From Oribacterium sp. oral taxon 102 (GTDB taxonomy: Bacteria > Bacillota > Clostridia > Lachnospirales > Lachnospiraceae): a DNA stretch of 64,000 bases. Each line of letters starts with the position of its first letter. Positions within the stretch are counted from its first letter, which is position 1. Of this stretch, positions 34,688-49,796 are shown in pieces. The position numbers and the translations under genes are program-made. The notes below the pieces were generated by a model. The model was not told the DNA's origin, ran no database searches, and was given only the letters and a program-made list of their open reading frames with translations. The stretch lies in contig NZ_JABXYT010000001.1 in NCBI RefSeq assembly GCF_013394775.1, positions 1,918,501 to 1,982,500 on the forward strand, written 5' to 3'.

Positions 34688-36271
34688 TTACCCGAGCTGG
34701 CTGTTCAGCGTGCGGATCGCCGGTATGCAGTAATCCTCGCTTCCATCCAGATGATAGAGATGTCCCTCCGTCACGAGATTATAGGCGTTCACATTGTCGA
34801 TATACACATAGCCGTCTGTGCACTCGAAGCTGAGCACTCCGCTGTTGCCGGAGAAAAGATGCTGTACCGTCTCCCATTCTCTGCTCTTTGCCGGGAAGCT
34901 GTATGCGGCGCTGCCGAGCCGCACCGTCACCTTCCCGTCTCCGGAGAGCCGGAAGCGCACCGTCGTGTCCCTTCCGTTCTGCGTCCCCGCGCTTGCCTCA
35001 AGCTGCTGGGAAAGCTTCCCTCCTTTTGCGAGCCGAGCCGCATTGGAGCCCGCCCTCTGCTCGACCCGTGCATTGTTCTCCAGCTTCCAGCCACGCTCAC
35101 GAAGTCCAAACTGCGGATTGAAAAGCTTGTTATTTCCGTAGTCGCGGTAAACCCAGATCCCATAGCCGTTCGTCATGCTGCGGAGCAGACCGGGCAGGGA
35201 AAGAAGGTATGCCGGCTCCTCCTCCGGATGGATCTTCGCCATATCCTCATAGCCGGGTGTGCTCTCCGTGAACAGGAGCTGCTCGACATACACCGGCTTC
35301 CCGGAGGACGCCGCAAATGCGAGCGCCTGCTGTGTTCCCTGCAGCGCTCTCCCCGCGCTGACCCTGCCGCCGCCGATAAACATCGGGACGCCATACATCG
35401 CGGAGGCATAGCTGGAACGGAGGCTGCGGAAGCTGTTCTGGTGCATATACCACTCTGTACTGCCGTCATTTCGAAGCACCCTGTCTCCGTCCAGACGTAT
35501 CTCGAAGGAAAGATCCGGAAAAAACTGCTGCGAGTCGGCAATCAGCTCCATCAGAAATGCATCGTACCAATCATAGAAAATTTTCAGGGCATAGTTCGCC
35601 TTGGACGGAAAATAGATCGTGTCCTCCGTCAGTCCCTGATCCTTATAGATTTCCCGCAGCTCCTCTATGCTGTAATGCGCGAGCGCATAATCCCGGAAGC
35701 CCGATTTTTCCGCATTCTCTATTCCTTTTTTATTCTTTCCATAGCTCGTCGCAGTAGATGTGAAGGTCCAGAAATCCTCCCATGTCGCAAAACCGCCCGC
35801 GAAATTTGCATGGGCGCTCGCCTCACTGTAGATCCGGGAAAGATAGCTGAACCACTGCTTTCTCGTAAAGCTGCTGTAGGGCAGCTCGTTAACGCGGACC
35901 ACCGCGGATTTCCCTTCCGGATAATAGTCCCATGTATAGCCGACACGCAGCATCACAGAAAGCTGCTGCGCCTCCGCGGCATTCATGACCTTATGCAGCC
36001 GCTCTATCGCGTAGCTGTTAAAGCTTCCATTCTCCGGCTGGAACTCCCGCCATGGCAGCACCAGTATGATATTATTAAAACCGTCTCCCGCGATCTGCCG
36101 AAGCTCCGCGTCCATATCGTCCGACTCGCCGTTCCAGAAATTGACCATCCAGTCGTCCGAATAGTAGGTCGCGGATTTCAGATAGCCCTGATTCGGCTTC
36201 GCAAAGCCGCATATTAAAAAAAATGCCGTAAGCGTAAGCAGCAGCCCTGCCGCCTTTCCTCTCCTCGACAT
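34688..36271 (-). CDS. Secreted TIM-barrel glycosidase-like protein
   Basis: 527 residues from the ATG at 36271, 6 nt after GGAGG; the longer ORF adds 13 basic residues without a ribosome site. A signal peptide ('GLLLTLTAFFLICGFA') is followed by a region with the spacing of a glycosidase barrel: 'NNIILVLPWREFQPENGSFN', 'SVMLRVGYTWDYYPEG', 'WEDFW', 'EIRLDGDRVL', 'VYVEQLLFTES'. The last ~140 residues look like a beta-sandwich carbohydrate-binding domain. I cannot assign a GH family or confirm catalytic acids. It heads the run of three envelope genes and is separated from the next by a terminator. Confidence 0.6.
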   Translation of the reverse strand: MSRRGKAAGLLLTLTAFFLICGFAKPNQGYLKSATYYSDDWMVNFWNGESDDMDAELRQIAGDGFNNIILVLPWREFQPENGSFNSYAIERLHKVMNAAEAQQLSVMLRVGYTWDYYPEGKSAVVRVNELPYSSFTRKQWFSYLSRIYSEASAHANFAGGFATWEDFWTFTSTATSYGKNKKGIENAEKSGFRDYALAHYSIEELREIYKDQGLTEDTIYFPSKANYALKIFYDWYDAFLMELIADSQQFFPDLSFEIRLDGDRVLRNDGSTEWYMHQNSFRSLRSSYASAMYGVPMFIGGGRVSAGRALQGTQQALAFAASSGKPVYVEQLLFTESTPGYEDMAKIHPEEEPAYLLSLPGLLRSMTNGYGIWVYRDYGNNKLFNPQFGLRERGWKLENNARVEQRAGSNAARLAKGGKLSQQLEASAGTQNGRDTTVRFRLSGDGKVTVRLGSAAYSFPAKSREWETVQHLFSGNSGVLSFECTDGYVYIDNVNAYNLVTEGHLYHLDGSEDYCIPAIRTLNSQLG

Positions 36272-36430
36272 CTGTCTCCTCCAATACAGCCTGCGGTGCT
36301 TCACCGCCAATACGCAACAGCTGTATCCTATCCCATTTTTAATTCTTCGTCAATATACTGTATAAGTCCCCGGACGGCAAGCATGCGGATGCCGTGCCTG
36401 CACGAGCGAACATTCGTTATGCATCCTATC

Positions 36431-36467
36431 AAAAACAGAGCCCCTGAGACTTTTCTCTCGGGAGCCC
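36431..36467 (-). terminator. Terminator after tuf
   Basis: GGGCTCCCGAGA pairs, with G-U pairs and one mismatch, to TCTCAGGGGCTC on the minus strand, followed by TGTTTTTGAT. It lies 20 nt beyond the tuf stop and closes the str operon. Confidence 0.65.
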
Positions 36468-36487
36468 TGAATATATGCGCTCGTCAA

Positions 36488-37681
36488 TTACTCAACGATC
36501 TTTACAACTCTTCCGGAACCAACGGTTCTGCCGCCCTCACGGATGGCGAAACGAAGTCCCTCCTCCATGGCGATCGGGTGGATCAGCTCGACGCTCATCT
36601 CGGTGTTATCTCCGGGCATGCACATCTCCGTGCCCTCCGGGAGATGGCAAACGCCGGTAACGTCAGTCGTTCTGAAGTAGAACTGCGGACGGTAGTTGGT
36701 GAAGAACGGAGTATGACGTCCGCCCTCGTCCTTGGTCAGGACGTAAACCTGTGCCGTGAACTTCGTGTGGCACTTTACCGTACCCGGCTTGCAGAGAACC
36801 TGTCCTCTCTCAATCTGGTCACGGTTGATACCTCTGAGGAGAAGACCTACATTATCACCTGCCATTGCCTCGTCGAGCTGCTTACGGAACATCTCGATAC
36901 CGGTGATAACGGACTTCAGCGTATCCTCGTGGATACCAACGATCTCAACCTCGTCGGAAACGTGAAGCGTACCACGCTCTACTCTTCCGGTTGCTACGGT
37001 GCCACGACCGGTGATGGTGAAGATATCCTCGACAGGCATCAGGAACGGCTTGTCGGTCTCACGCTGCGGCTCCGGAATGTAGGTATCTACGGCATCCATG
37101 AGCTCCATGATCTTATCACCCCACTCAGAGGACGGGTCGTTCAGCGCCTGCAGAGCAGAGCCCTTGATAACCGGAACCTCATCGCCCGGGAAATCGTACT
37201 CGGTAAGCAGGTCTCTGACCTCCATCTCAACGAGCTCGAGAAGCTCCGGATCGTCAACCATATCGCACTTGTTCATGAATACAACGATAGCCGGAACGCC
37301 TACCTGACGCGCAAGCAGAATGTGCTCTCTGGTCTGCGCCATAACACCGTCGGTTGCAGCTACGACGAGAATTGCACCGTCCATCTGTGCAGCACCGGTG
37401 ATCATGTTCTTAACGTAGTCGGCATGCCCCGGGCAGTCAACGTGCGCATAATGTCTTGCCTTCGTAGAATACTCAACGTGAGAGGTATTGATCGTGATTC
37501 CACGCTCTCTCTCCTCCGGTGCCTTATCGATGTTGGCGAAATCCGTAGCGGAGTTCCCCTCTACACGCTCTGCAAGAACCTTGGTAATTGCAGCCGTAAG
37601 GGTCGTCTTGCCATGGTCAACGTGCCCGATGGTACCGATGTTGCAATGCGGCTTCGTGCGGTCAAAATGTGCCTTTGCCAT
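36488..37681 (-). CDS. tuf: Elongation factor Tu
   Basis: 397 residues from the ATG at 37681 (AGGAGGAATTGAAA upstream). G1 is GHVDHGKT, the G4 NKCD motif is in '[12 protein letters not shown]', and domains II and III are complete, ending '[13 protein letters not shown]'. It delivers aminoacyl-tRNA to the ribosome. Last gene of rpsL-rpsG-fusA-tuf, 171 nt after fusA. Confidence 0.98.
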   Translation of the reverse strand: MAKAHFDRTKPHCNIGTIGHVDHGKTTLTAAITKVLAERVEGNSATDFANIDKAPEERERGITINTSHVEYSTKARHYAHVDCPGHADYVKNMITGAAQMDGAILVVAATDGVMAQTREHILLARQVGVPAIVVFMNKCDMVDDPELLELVEMEVRDLLTEYDFPGDEVPVIKGSALQALNDPSSEWGDKIMELMDAVDTYIPEPQRETDKPFLMPVEDIFTITGRGTVATGRVERGTLHVSDEVEIVGIHEDTLKSVITGIEMFRKQLDEAMAGDNVGLLLRGINRDQIERGQVLCKPGTVKCHTKFTAQVYVLTKDEGGRHTPFFTNYRPQFYFRTTDVTGVCHLPEGTEMCMPGDNTEMSVELIHPIAMEEGLRFAIREGGRTVGSGRVVKIVE

Positions 37682-37766
37682 TTTCAATTCCTCCTAGAAA
37701 TGTAATACAACGAAAATCATGTCAAGCACTAACGCATGCTTCGCATGCTCCGTGCAGTACATAACC

Positions 37767-37792
37767 GAAGTGATAGATTTCTCTATCACTTC
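37767..37792. other. Hairpin between fusA and tuf
   Basis: GAAGTGATAGA (37767-37777) / TCTATCACTTC (37782-37792) with loop TTTC. A second smaller stem GCATGC-TTC-GCATGC lies at 37735-37749. No T-run, so an RNA processing or decoupling role for tuf expression is more likely than termination. Confidence 0.45.
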
Positions 37793-37852
37793 AATCTATA
37801 TAATTTTATCATCACTTACGATATTTCGCAAGCAGTACTTTCTCCCCTGCTC

Positions 37853-39970
37853 TTACTTCTTCAGGTTGGAAAGCACCTTATCCTGAATATTCTTCGGGCA
37901 CTTCTCATAGTGGTCGAAGAACATGGAGTAGTTCGCGCGTCCCTGTGTCTTGGAACGAAGATCCGTGGAATATCCGAACATCTCGGAGAGCGGAACGTAT
38001 CCGTTGATCTGCTTTCCGGACGGAATATCCTCCATGGACTCGATCCTGCCGCGGCGGGAATTCACATCGCCGATGACATTCCCCATGTACTCCTCCGGCG
38101 TCGTGATCTCCACCTTCATGATCGGCTCGAGGAGGATCGGATCCGCCTTCGCCATAGCCGCCTTGAACGCCATGGAACCGGCGAACTCGAAGGCACGCTC
38201 ATTGGAATCGACCTCGTGGTAGGAGCCGTCGTATACATTGGCGTGAACGCCGAGTACCGGGAAGCCCGCGAGCACGCCGGACATGGAAGCGTTCCGGATG
38301 CCCTTCTCGATCGCCGGGATATACTCCTTCGGAATCGAGCCGCCGACAACAGTGGACTCGAACTTGAAGAGCTCCTCGCCGTTCGCATCCATCGGCTCGA
38401 ACTTGACCTTACAGTGTCCGTACATACCGGACCCGCCGGACTGGTGAACGTACTTTCCTTCGACATCCACAGACTTGGTGAAGGTCTCCTTGTACGCAAC
38501 CTCGGGCGCACCTACGTTTGCCTCGACCTTGAACTCACGCAGCAGTCTGTCTACGATGATCTCGAGATGAAGCTCTCCCATACCGGAGATGATGGTCTGC
38601 CCGGTCTCCTCGTTGGTCCGCACACGGAAGGTCGGATCCTCCTCGGCGAGCTTCGCAAGCGCATCGGACATCTTGCCCTGCGACACCTTGGTCTTCGGCT
38701 CGATAGCGACCGAGATAACCGGCTCCGGGAATTCCATGGACTCGAGGATGATCGGATGCTGCTCATCGCAGATCGTATCGCCTGTCGTCGTCATCTTGAA
38801 GCCGACTGCTGCAGCGATATCTCCGGAGAAAACCTCGTCCAGCTCGGTTCTCTTGTTGGCATGCATCTGCAGAAGTCTGCCGACTCTCTCCTTCTTCTCC
38901 TTCGTAGAGTTCAGGACATAGGAGCCGGTCTTCAGCACGCCGGAATATACGCGGAAGTATGCCAGCTTTCCGACGAACGGGTCGGTCATGATCTTGAAAG
39001 CAAGCGCTGCGAACGGCGCATTGTCCGAGGACGGTCTGCTGTCCGGATTGCCGTCCAGATCGGTACCGGTAATATCCGGAACATCTGTCGGTGCCGGAAG
39101 GAAATCGATCACGGCATCCAGAAGCTTCTGTACGCCCTTGTTGCGGTAAGCCGTTCCGCAGAGACAGGGAACCGCATCGCCGGCAATGGTGCCCTTGCGA
39201 AGCGCTGCCTTGAGCTCGGGAACGGTGATCTCCTCACCCTCCAGATACTTCTCCATCAGCTCATCATCCAGCTCGGAGATCTGCTCCACCATCTTCTCGT
39301 GATATTCCTCGGCGATATCCTTGTACTCGTCGGAAATGTCCCGGATGTCGATCTGCTCTCCCTTGTCATCCAGATAATGGTAGGCTCTCATCTCGAAGAG
39401 GTCGATGACGCCCACGAAGCTGTCCTCCGCGCCCATCGGAACCTGCGTGATGACGCAGTTCTTCCCGAGACGGTCTACGATCGTCTGTACGGAATGGAAG
39501 AAATCCGCGCCTACGATATCCATCTTGTTAATGAACGCGATACGCGGGACATGATAGGTGTCCGCCTGCCGCCATACGTTCTCAGACTGAGGCTCTACGC
39601 CGCTCTTCGCGTCGAAAACGCCGACAGCACCGTCGAGAACCCTCAGGGAACGCTCCACCTCAACCGTGAAGTCCACGTGCCCCGGGGTATCAATGATATT
39701 GATGCGGTACTCCGGTGCGCCGGCGATCTTCTTGTGCTCAAACTCCGGTGTCCAGTGACAGGTCGTAGCGGCTGAAGTGATCGTGATGCCTCTCTCCTGC
39801 TCCTGCGCCATCCAGTCCATGGTGGCAGAGCCCTCGTGGGTCTCACCGATCTTGTGGTTTACACCGGTATAGAAGAGGATACGCTCTGAAAGAGTGGTCT
39901 TACCGGCGTCGATGTGCGCCATAATACCAATATTTCTTGTATGCTCAAGTGAATACTGTCTCTCAGCCAA
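37853..39970 (-). CDS. fusA: Elongation factor G
   Basis: 705 residues. '[20 protein letters not shown]' (G1), '[20 protein letters not shown]' (G3), '[13 protein letters not shown]' (G4) and domains III-V complete. It drives translocation. The start is TTG at 39970, six nt after AGGAGGG; no ATG fits. Second to last gene of the str operon, 15 nt after rpsG. Confidence 0.97.
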   Translation of the reverse strand: MAERQYSLEHTRNIGIMAHIDAGKTTLSERILFYTGVNHKIGETHEGSATMDWMAQEQERGITITSAATTCHWTPEFEHKKIAGAPEYRINIIDTPGHVDFTVEVERSLRVLDGAVGVFDAKSGVEPQSENVWRQADTYHVPRIAFINKMDIVGADFFHSVQTIVDRLGKNCVITQVPMGAEDSFVGVIDLFEMRAYHYLDDKGEQIDIRDISDEYKDIAEEYHEKMVEQISELDDELMEKYLEGEEITVPELKAALRKGTIAGDAVPCLCGTAYRNKGVQKLLDAVIDFLPAPTDVPDITGTDLDGNPDSRPSSDNAPFAALAFKIMTDPFVGKLAYFRVYSGVLKTGSYVLNSTKEKKERVGRLLQMHANKRTELDEVFSGDIAAAVGFKMTTTGDTICDEQHPIILESMEFPEPVISVAIEPKTKVSQGKMSDALAKLAEEDPTFRVRTNEETGQTIISGMGELHLEIIVDRLLREFKVEANVGAPEVAYKETFTKSVDVEGKYVHQSGGSGMYGHCKVKFEPMDANGEELFKFESTVVGGSIPKEYIPAIEKGIRNASMSGVLAGFPVLGVHANVYDGSYHEVDSNERAFEFAGSMAFKAAMAKADPILLEPIMKVEITTPEEYMGNVIGDVNSRRGRIESMEDIPSGKQINGYVPLSEMFGYSTDLRSKTQGRANYSMFFDHYEKCPKNIQDKVLSNLKK

Positions 39971-39985
39971 TGTCGTCCCTCCTAA

Positions 39986-40456
39986 TTAGAATCTGTAATG
40001 AGCAAATGCCTTATTGGCCTCAGCCATCCTGTGCATCTCCTCTTTACGCTTTACTGCTGCGCCGGTGTTGTTCGCAGCATCCATAATCTCATTCGCAAGC
40101 CGGTCTGCCTGCGTCTTCTCGGATCTCTTTCTCGAGAATTCCTTCAGCCATCTGAGAGCAAGGGTCTGCCTTCTCTCCGGCTTCACCTCCATCGGCACCT
40201 GATAGGTAGCGCCGCCGACACGCTTTGCCTTTACCTCGAGAACAGGCATGATGTTGTTCATTGCCTCCTCGAAAACCTCGAGCGCGTCCTTGCCGGCCTT
40301 TTCCTTCACCTGCTCGAAGGCGCCATAAACGATCTTCTGTGCAACACCCTTCTTGCCATCCAGCATGATGGAATTCACAAGCTTCGTAACGAGCTTGGAA
40401 TTATACACCGGGTCTGCCAGAACTTCTCTGTGTAGAGTATGTCCTTTACGTGGCAC
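39986..40456 (-). CDS. rpsG: 30S ribosomal protein S7
   Basis: 156 residues from a GTG at 40456, preceded by AAGGAGGG; this gives the exact family length and starts '[20 protein letters not shown]'. The ORF extension to 40510 is not S7-like. S7 nucleates the 30S head and autoregulates the str operon in enterobacteria. The 173-nt gap to rpsL shows no structure I can name. Confidence 0.96.
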   Translation of the reverse strand: MPRKGHTLHREVLADPVYNSKLVTKLVNSIMLDGKKGVAQKIVYGAFEQVKEKAGKDALEVFEEAMNNIMPVLEVKAKRVGGATYQVPMEVKPERRQTLALRWLKEFSRKRSEKTQADRLANEIMDAANNTGAAVKRKEEMHRMAEANKAFAHYRF

Positions 40457-40629
40457 GTTACTTCCCTCCTTAAATATACAATTTAGATCATCGGTACTCT
40501 GCGTAAGCACAGACAGGTCTGCGTCTTACGAGTTCATGCGGATCATGGACACCTCTGTATATTAAGTGACCAATGCTATCCGTCATAACCATGTCTAAAA
40601 ACTTCCTGCGCTGCTGCCCTCTAAGACGA

Positions 40630-41052
40630 TTACTTCTTAGCGGCCTTCGGACGCTTCGCGCCGTACTTGGAGCGCGCCTGCATTCTCTTGGCAACGCCGG
40701 CGGTATCCAGCGTTCCTCTGATGATATGATATCTGGTACCCGGCAGATCCTTCACACGGCCGCCGCGGATCATAACAACAGAGTGCTCCTGAAGATTGTG
40801 TCCCTCGCCCGGAATGTAGGATGTAACCTCGATTCCGTTGGACAGACGTACTCTGGCGATCTTACGAAGCGCCGAGTTCGGCTTCTTCGGCGTAGCAGTC
40901 TTCACTGCGGTACATACGCCGCGCTTCTGCGGAGCATTGTTCGTAGTCGCCTTCTTCCTGAGGGAATTGAATCCTCTCTGAAGCGCTGGTGCAGCAGACT
41001 TCTTCTTAGATGTCTCTCTGCCCTTTCTGACTAACTGGTTAAATGTTGGCAT
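40630..41052 (-). CDS. rpsL: 30S ribosomal protein S12
   Basis: 140 residues, '[20 protein letters not shown]' onwards. The two streptomycin-relevant lysines are retained in '[13 protein letters not shown]' and '[13 protein letters not shown]', so no classical resistance substitution is seen. S12 monitors decoding in the A site. First gene of the str group; ATG with AAAGGAG. Confidence 0.97.
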   Translation of the reverse strand: MPTFNQLVRKGRETSKKKSAAPALQRGFNSLRKKATTNNAPQKRGVCTAVKTATPKKPNSALRKIARVRLSNGIEVTSYIPGEGHNLQEHSVVMIRGGRVKDLPGTRYHIIRGTLDTAGVAKRMQARSKYGAKRPKAAKK

Positions 41053-41106
41053 TTTGGTCTCCTTTCGTCAAAATTTCCTTTTCTCCGCTTCCTCTTCACG
41101 AAGAAA

Positions 41107-41127
41107 GGCGTGCGAAAATCGCACGCC
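41107..41127 (-). terminator. Terminator between rpoC and rpsL
   Basis: GGCGTGCGA-AAA-TCGCACGCC, a 9-bp stem, followed on the minus strand by TTTCTTCG. It probably reduces read-through from rpoBC to the ribosomal protein genes. Confidence 0.6.
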
Positions 41128-41187
41128 CAAATAATATATCTCATCCCCTGTATCTTGTCAATCTGTTTCTTCGAAGCACTGCCGCGC

Positions 41188-44865
<3,678 letters not shown>

Positions 44866-44879
44866 CTAATCCTCCTATG

Positions 44880-47800
44880 TCAATTTTCGTCATTATCGTA
44901 GTCGTCCGCCGCGTCGCCCTCAAGAAGTGCGGAAGTGTCGAAAAGCTCCTCATCCTCGAACTCGTCCTCCGGAAGCGCCTCCGAAAGCTCCTCGTCGAGC
45001 TCCTCCGAAAGCGCCTCATCCGGCTCTTCCGCAGACTCTCCGTCATCGGAATCCACCAGCTCTCCGCCCTTGAATTCCTGCTGCGTATAGCCGTAGGAGC
45101 CATAATCCTCCTTGCGCTCATAGCGGTTTTCTCCGCCGGAAAGCAGCCTGTGCATATCCTGATTTGCATCATAGAGATCCTCTGTGATCTCCACCTCATT
45201 CTGATTCTCGTCAAGCACACGCATATCGAGACAGAGCGCCTGCATCTCCTTCAGGAGCACCTTGAAGGACTCCGGCACGCCCGGCGCCGGGATATTCTGT
45301 CCCTTGATGATCGCCTCGTAGGTCTTGACTCTGCCCGCCACATCATCGGACTTCATGGTCAGGATCTCCTGCAGCGTATAGGCTGCGCCATACGCCTCCA
45401 GCGCCCAGACCTCCATCTCTCCGAAACGCTGTCCGCCGAACTGCGCCTTGCCGCCGAGCGGCTGCTGCGTCACGAGAGAATACGGGCCTGTGGAACGCGC
45501 ATGGATCTTATCGTCTACCAGATGGTGCAGCTTCAGATAATGCATGAAGCCGATCGCGGTCGGGCTGTCGAAGTTCTCGCCGGTACGCCCGTCGCGGAGC
45601 TGTACCTTGCCGTCGGCACCGATCGGCACACCCCTCCACTCTTCTCTGTGCTCGAGGTGCGCGCCGAGATAGTCGTAAACCTCCGGGCTCAGCTCCTCTT
45701 TGTGCTTCGCGGAGAATTCCTCCCAGGAAAGATTCACATAATCATTGGCAAGGATCAGGGTCTGCTGGATATCATTCTCATCTGCTCCGTCGAAGATCGG
45801 CGTGGATACGTCAATGCCGAGCGCGCGGGAGGCAAGCGAGAGATGCAGCTCCAGTACCTGCCCGATGTTCATTCGGGACGGCACACCGAGCGGGTTCAGC
45901 ACGATATCGAGCGGACGGCCGTTCGGAAGATACGGCATATCCTCGACCGGCAGCACGCGGGAAACGACACCCTTGTTTCCATGGCGCCCCGCCATCTTGT
46001 CGCCGACACCGATCTTTCTCTTCTGGGCGATGTAAATTCTCACGGACTCGGAAACGCCCGGAGACAGCTCGTCAGAATTTTCCCTCGTGAATACCATCGT
46101 GTTAATGACAGTCCCGTATGCGCCGTGCGGCACCTTCAGAGAGGTATCCCTGACCTCACGCGCCTTCTCGCCGAAAATCGCGCGGAGCAGCCGTTCCTCG
46201 GCAGTCAGCTCCGTCTCTCCCTTCGGCGTCACCTTGCCGACGAGGATATCGCCGGCGCGTACCTCCGCGCCGATCCGGATGATGCCTCTCTCGTCGAGGT
46301 TCTTCAGTGCGTCGTCGCCGACGCCCGGCACGTCAGAGGTGATCTCCTCCGGTCCGAGCTTCGTGTCTCTCGCCTCGCACTCATACTCCTCGATATGCAC
46401 CGAGGTATATACATCATTCTGCACGAGACGCTCGGAGAGCAGCACGGCATCCTCGTAGTTATAGCCCTCCCATGTCATAAAGCCGATCAGCGGATTCTTG
46501 CCGAGCGCGATTTCTCCGTTGCTGGTAGACGGCCCGTCCGCAATCACATCACCTGCCTCCACATGATCATGGGCAAAGACGATCGGCTTCTGATTGTAGC
46601 AGTTTGACGGGTTGGAACGCATGAACTTCATCAGCCTGTATTCGTCCAGCACGCCGTCCTTATCTCTCCGGATGACGATCTTATTGGAAGCGGAAAGGAT
46701 GACCTCTCCGGCATTTTTCGCCGTCACGCAGGCGCCGGAATCCACCGCCGCCTTCGCCGCGATGCCGGTATCCACCACTGCCGCCTCTGTGGTCAGAAGC
46801 GGCACCGCCTGTCTCTGCATGTTGGAGCCCATCAGCGCACGGTTCGCGTCGTCGTTTTGCAGGAAGGGGATCATGGAGGTCGCCACGGAGAAGACCATCC
46901 GCGGAGACACATCCATCATATCGATGCTTGCCCGCGGGAAAGAAGCGGTCTCCTCGCGGAAACGGCCGGTGACGCTGTTGTTCAGGAAATGCCCCTCGTC
47001 ATCCAGCGGCTCGTTCGCCTGCGCGACCACATAATTGTCCTCCTCGTCCGCCGCAATGTAGACCACCTGATCGGTGACGACCGGGTTCGCTGCATCGCGC
47101 TTGTCCACCAAACGATACGGCGCCTCGATGAAGCCGTACTCGTTGATGCGCGCGTAGGACGCAAGGGAATTGATCAGTCCGATGTTCGGGCCCTCCGGCG
47201 TCTCTACCGGGCACATCCTGCCGTAGTGCGTATAATGTACATCGCGCACCTCGAATCCGGCACGGTCTCTGGAGAGTCCGCCCGGCCCCAGTGCGGAAAG
47301 TCTTCTCTTATGCGTCAGCTCGGAGAGAGGATTGTTCTGATCCATGAACTGCGACAGCTGGGAGGAGCCGAAGAACTCCTTCACCGAAGCGGTCACCGGC
47401 TTGATATTGATCAGAGACTGCGGCGTGATCTCCTCGATATCCTGTGTGGACATCCTCTCCCGCACCACTCTCTCCATACGGGAAAGCCCGATACGGTACT
47501 GGTTCTGCAGCAGCTCTCCGACCGCACGGATACGGCGGTTGCCCAGATGGTCAATGTCGTCCGCCTGCCCGATCTCCTGCTCGATGTGCATGCAGTAGTT
47601 GATGGAAGCGAAGATATCCTCTCTCGTGATATGCTTTGGAATCAATGCGGAAATGCTCTTCCTGATCACGCTCTTCAGCTCATCCTCCGAGGCGCCCTCA
47701 TTCTCGTCGAGAATCCTCCGGAGCTCCGGATAGAAAACCAGCTCATGAATACCAAGCTCCGCAAGATCCCAGCCCTCCGGCAGCCACTTCGCGGCATCTA

Positions 47801-48839
47801 CCTGCAGATTGGAAAGCACCTTCTCGCTGCGCTCCGCACCGTCAAGGTATACAAACGGTACGCCGGCATCCTGAATCTCCACCGCCTTCTCATAGCTGAC
47901 GACCTCTCCTGCCTCCGCGATCAGCTCGCCGGTGCTCTCATTGACGACATCCTCTGCCAGCGTATGCCCTTTGATCCGGTTCTTGAAATGAAGCTTCTTA
48001 TTGAATTTATAACGTCCCACCTTCGCGAGGTCATATCTCCGCGGATCGAAGAACATTGAATGCAGGAGGGACTCGGCGGAATCTACGGAAAGTGGCTCGC
48101 CCGGGCGGATCTTCTTGTAGAGCTCCAGCAGCCCGTCCTGATAGTTATCGGAGGAATCCTTCTCGAAGGAAGCGAGCAGCTTCGGCTCCTCTCCGAAAAG
48201 GTCGATAATCTCCGCATTGGAGCCGACGCCAAGCGCACGAATAAACACCGACACAGGAACCTTGCGGGTTCTGTCGACTCTTACGAAAAACACATCATTG
48301 GAATCGGTTTCGTACTCGATCCACGCACCACGGTTCGGAATGACGGTCGCGGAATAGAGCTCCTTACCGATTTTATCATGGTCTACGCCATAGTAAATGC
48401 CGGGGGAACGAACGAGCTGTGAAACAATGACGCGCTCCGCTCCATTCACGACGAAGGAGCCGGTATCCGTCATCAGCGGGAGATCACCCATGAAGATCTC
48501 ATGCTCATTGATCTCATCCTTATCCTTGTTGATGAGTCGTACCTTCACCTTAAGCGGCGCGGAATAGGTCGCATCCCTCTCCTTACACTCTTCGATGGTG
48601 TACTTCTTTTCATCCTCACACAGTCTGAAATTCACGAACTCGAGGCTCATGTGGCCTGCAAAGTCTTGAATCGGAGAAATATCGTCAAACGCCTCCTTGA
48701 GCCCCTCCTTCAGGAACCAATCATAGGAATCCTTCTGAATCTCAATCAGATTTGGCATCTCCAGAACTTCTTTCCGCTCCGAAAACGACATCCTGACGTT
48801 CTTCCCGGCCTTCACCGGACGCATTTTGCTTTTTTTCAT
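44880..48839 (-). CDS. rpoB: RNA polymerase subunit beta
   Basis: 1,319 residues. The rifampicin region near residues 490-530 reads '[20 protein letters not shown]' then '[20 protein letters not shown]', with the Asp, His and Ser positions most often changed in resistant strains all wild type. The C-terminal ~70 residues form a very acidic extension (Asp/Glu-rich). The ribosome site (GGGGTG) is weak. In most bacteria rplJ-rplL precede rpoB; here a long leader and an unrelated membrane protein gene do. Confidence 0.98.
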   Translation of the reverse strand: MKKSKMRPVKAGKNVRMSFSERKEVLEMPNLIEIQKDSYDWFLKEGLKEAFDDISPIQDFAGHMSLEFVNFRLCEDEKKYTIEECKERDATYSAPLKVKVRLINKDKDEINEHEIFMGDLPLMTDTGSFVVNGAERVIVSQLVRSPGIYYGVDHDKIGKELYSATVIPNRGAWIEYETDSNDVFFVRVDRTRKVPVSVFIRALGVGSNAEIIDLFGEEPKLLASFEKDSSDNYQDGLLELYKKIRPGEPLSVDSAESLLHSMFFDPRRYDLAKVGRYKFNKKLHFKNRIKGHTLAEDVVNESTGELIAEAGEVVSYEKAVEIQDAGVPFVYLDGAERSEKVLSNLQVDAAKWLPEGWDLAELGIHELVFYPELRRILDENEGASEDELKSVIRKSISALIPKHITREDIFASINYCMHIEQEIGQADDIDHLGNRRIRAVGELLQNQYRIGLSRMERVVRERMSTQDIEEITPQSLINIKPVTASVKEFFGSSQLSQFMDQNNPLSELTHKRRLSALGPGGLSRDRAGFEVRDVHYTHYGRMCPVETPEGPNIGLINSLASYARINEYGFIEAPYRLVDKRDAANPVVTDQVVYIAADEEDNYVVAQANEPLDDEGHFLNNSVTGRFREETASFPRASIDMMDVSPRMVFSVATSMIPFLQNDDANRALMGSNMQRQAVPLLTTEAAVVDTGIAAKAAVDSGACVTAKNAGEVILSASNKIVIRRDKDGVLDEYRLMKFMRSNPSNCYNQKPIVFAHDHVEAGDVIADGPSTSNGEIALGKNPLIGFMTWEGYNYEDAVLLSERLVQNDVYTSVHIEEYECEARDTKLGPEEITSDVPGVGDDALKNLDERGIIRIGAEVRAGDILVGKVTPKGETELTAEERLLRAIFGEKAREVRDTSLKVPHGAYGTVINTMVFTRENSDELSPGVSESVRIYIAQKRKIGVGDKMAGRHGNKGVVSRVLPVEDMPYLPNGRPLDIVLNPLGVPSRMNIGQVLELHLSLASRALGIDVSTPIFDGADENDIQQTLILANDYVNLSWEEFSAKHKEELSPEVYDYLGAHLEHREEWRGVPIGADGKVQLRDGRTGENFDSPTAIGFMHYLKLHHLVDDKIHARSTGPYSLVTQQPLGGKAQFGGQRFGEMEVWALEAYGAAYTLQEILTMKSDDVAGRVKTYEAIIKGQNIPAPGVPESFKVLLKEMQALCLDMRVLDENQNEVEITEDLYDANQDMHRLLSGGENRYERKEDYGSYGYTQQEFKGGELVDSDDGESAEEPDEALSEELDEELSEALPEDEFEDEELFDTSALLEGDAADDYDNDEN

Positions 48840-49173
48840 TGACTGTTCACCCCTGCTATGGGACGGTCACCCGTCCGTATGCCTAGGATTCATAAAAAGC
48901 CACGAAATTCACTGTATAAATCCCTGTCAAGTGGACGAACGCGAGGCAAGCTTACCTGCACAGGTGTCCGGACATTTGACGAGACCCATCCAGTATAATG
49001 TGATTCATCACATGTGGGTTTACGAACCAATTTCCATGCTGCACCTATTTTAAAGAGCCCCCTCTTTCCCCAAAAAAGGGCACAATACGCCTAGGAGCCC
49101 AAAATAGCAAATTTCATGCTACCATTTCCGGAAGTGTCTGTCAAGCGCTTTTCTTCCGGACTATCCTGCAAAA
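48840..49173 (-). other. rpoB leader region
   Basis: About 330 nt between the rpoB start and the terminator of the upstream gene. It contains a TATACT hexamer (48992-48997), the palindrome at 48998-49013, and a GGGC-CCC stem followed by TTTTTT at 49072-49095. A TTGACA at 48926-48931 has no -10 at 16-18 nt. No coding capacity I can support. It must contain the rpoBC promoter unless transcription reads through from upstream. Confidence 0.4.
48998..49013. promoter_or_regulatory. Palindromic operator candidate upstream of rpoB
   Basis: ATGTGAT-TC-ATCACAT: seven perfectly paired bases on each side of a 2-nt centre. The form TGTGA-N4-TCACA recalls sites of CRP/FNR-superfamily regulators (normally N6 for CRP). 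It abuts a TATACT hexamer on the minus strand. Confidence 0.4.
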
Positions 49174-49204
49174 GGGATGGCATTCCGTCTCGAAATGCCA
49201 TCCC
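49174..49204 (-). terminator. Terminator of the gene at 49248-49754
   Basis: GGGATGGCATT (49174-49184) / AATGCCATCCC (49194-49204), 11-bp stem, followed on the minus strand by TTTTGC. It isolates the rpoBC leader from the upstream operon. Confidence 0.75.
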
Positions 49205-49247
49205 TCCGGGTCTGTTTATCTCTTGCAGATATCTTTATAATACCTGT

Positions 49248-49754
49248 TTACTTCTTCGCCTGATCTTTCCTGACCGCTTCCTGCGCCTTCTCTCGAAGCC
49301 CCGCCCAGAAGCCCTTCTTCTTTGGCTGTACCGGTACCGTTCCGCCGCGAACCGACTTGATCGAGCGGATATAAAGGCCTGAAACCGCGACCTTCACCTC
49401 CCTCTTCAAGGGAAGCAGGTCAAACACAGACGGATCGGCGATCATTGCAACCATCCTCGGCCCCACCTTCGCCTTCACGATCGGGAGCTTGGAGAAGCGG
49501 AGGTAAAACGGGGTATTCTCCTGCACCTGCGTCGGAAGCCCTGCCTTAACCGCATCCTTGATGCTCATTTTCTTCTTGTCGATGATGAGAATGGATGCCT
49601 CCATTGTATTCGCCTCAATCATCGCCTGCTGCTCCGCCTGCTGCCCCTGCATCCTCCTGCCGAGAAAGTAGAGCACTGCCATGACGATCAGCAGAATGAC
49701 GGCAATCAGCAAAAGCACGGTTCCCACAATGCTCCAGTTAAACGCAAGTAACAT
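49248..49754 (-). CDS. Membrane-anchored protein of unknown function
   Basis: 168 residues. One N-terminal helix 'IVGTVLLLIAVILLIVMAVL' is followed by a Gln-rich turn ('MQGQQAEQQAMIEAN') and a compact domain with 'SILIIDKKKMSIKDAV' and 'YLRFSKLPIVKAKVGPRMVA'. The C-terminus is Lys-rich ('KKKGFWAGLREKAQEAVRKD'). I recognise no named domain. ATG with GAGGATTTGTT upstream. It is the last gene of the operon that includes ddl and the DUF1934 protein. Confidence 0.7.
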   Translation of the reverse strand: MLLAFNWSIVGTVLLLIAVILLIVMAVLYFLGRRMQGQQAEQQAMIEANTMEASILIIDKKKMSIKDAVKAGLPTQVQENTPFYLRFSKLPIVKAKVGPRMVAMIADPSVFDLLPLKREVKVAVSGLYIRSIKSVRGGTVPVQPKKKGFWAGLREKAQEAVRKDQAKK

Positions 49755-49796
49755 AACAAATCCTCGTCTTTCTCTCTTCGTATAGGCTTTATCTTA

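Noticed and set aside
48926..48931. TTGACA upstream of rpoB as a -35 box
   Set aside because: No -10-like hexamer occurs 16-18 nt downstream; the only TATACA is 6 nt away.
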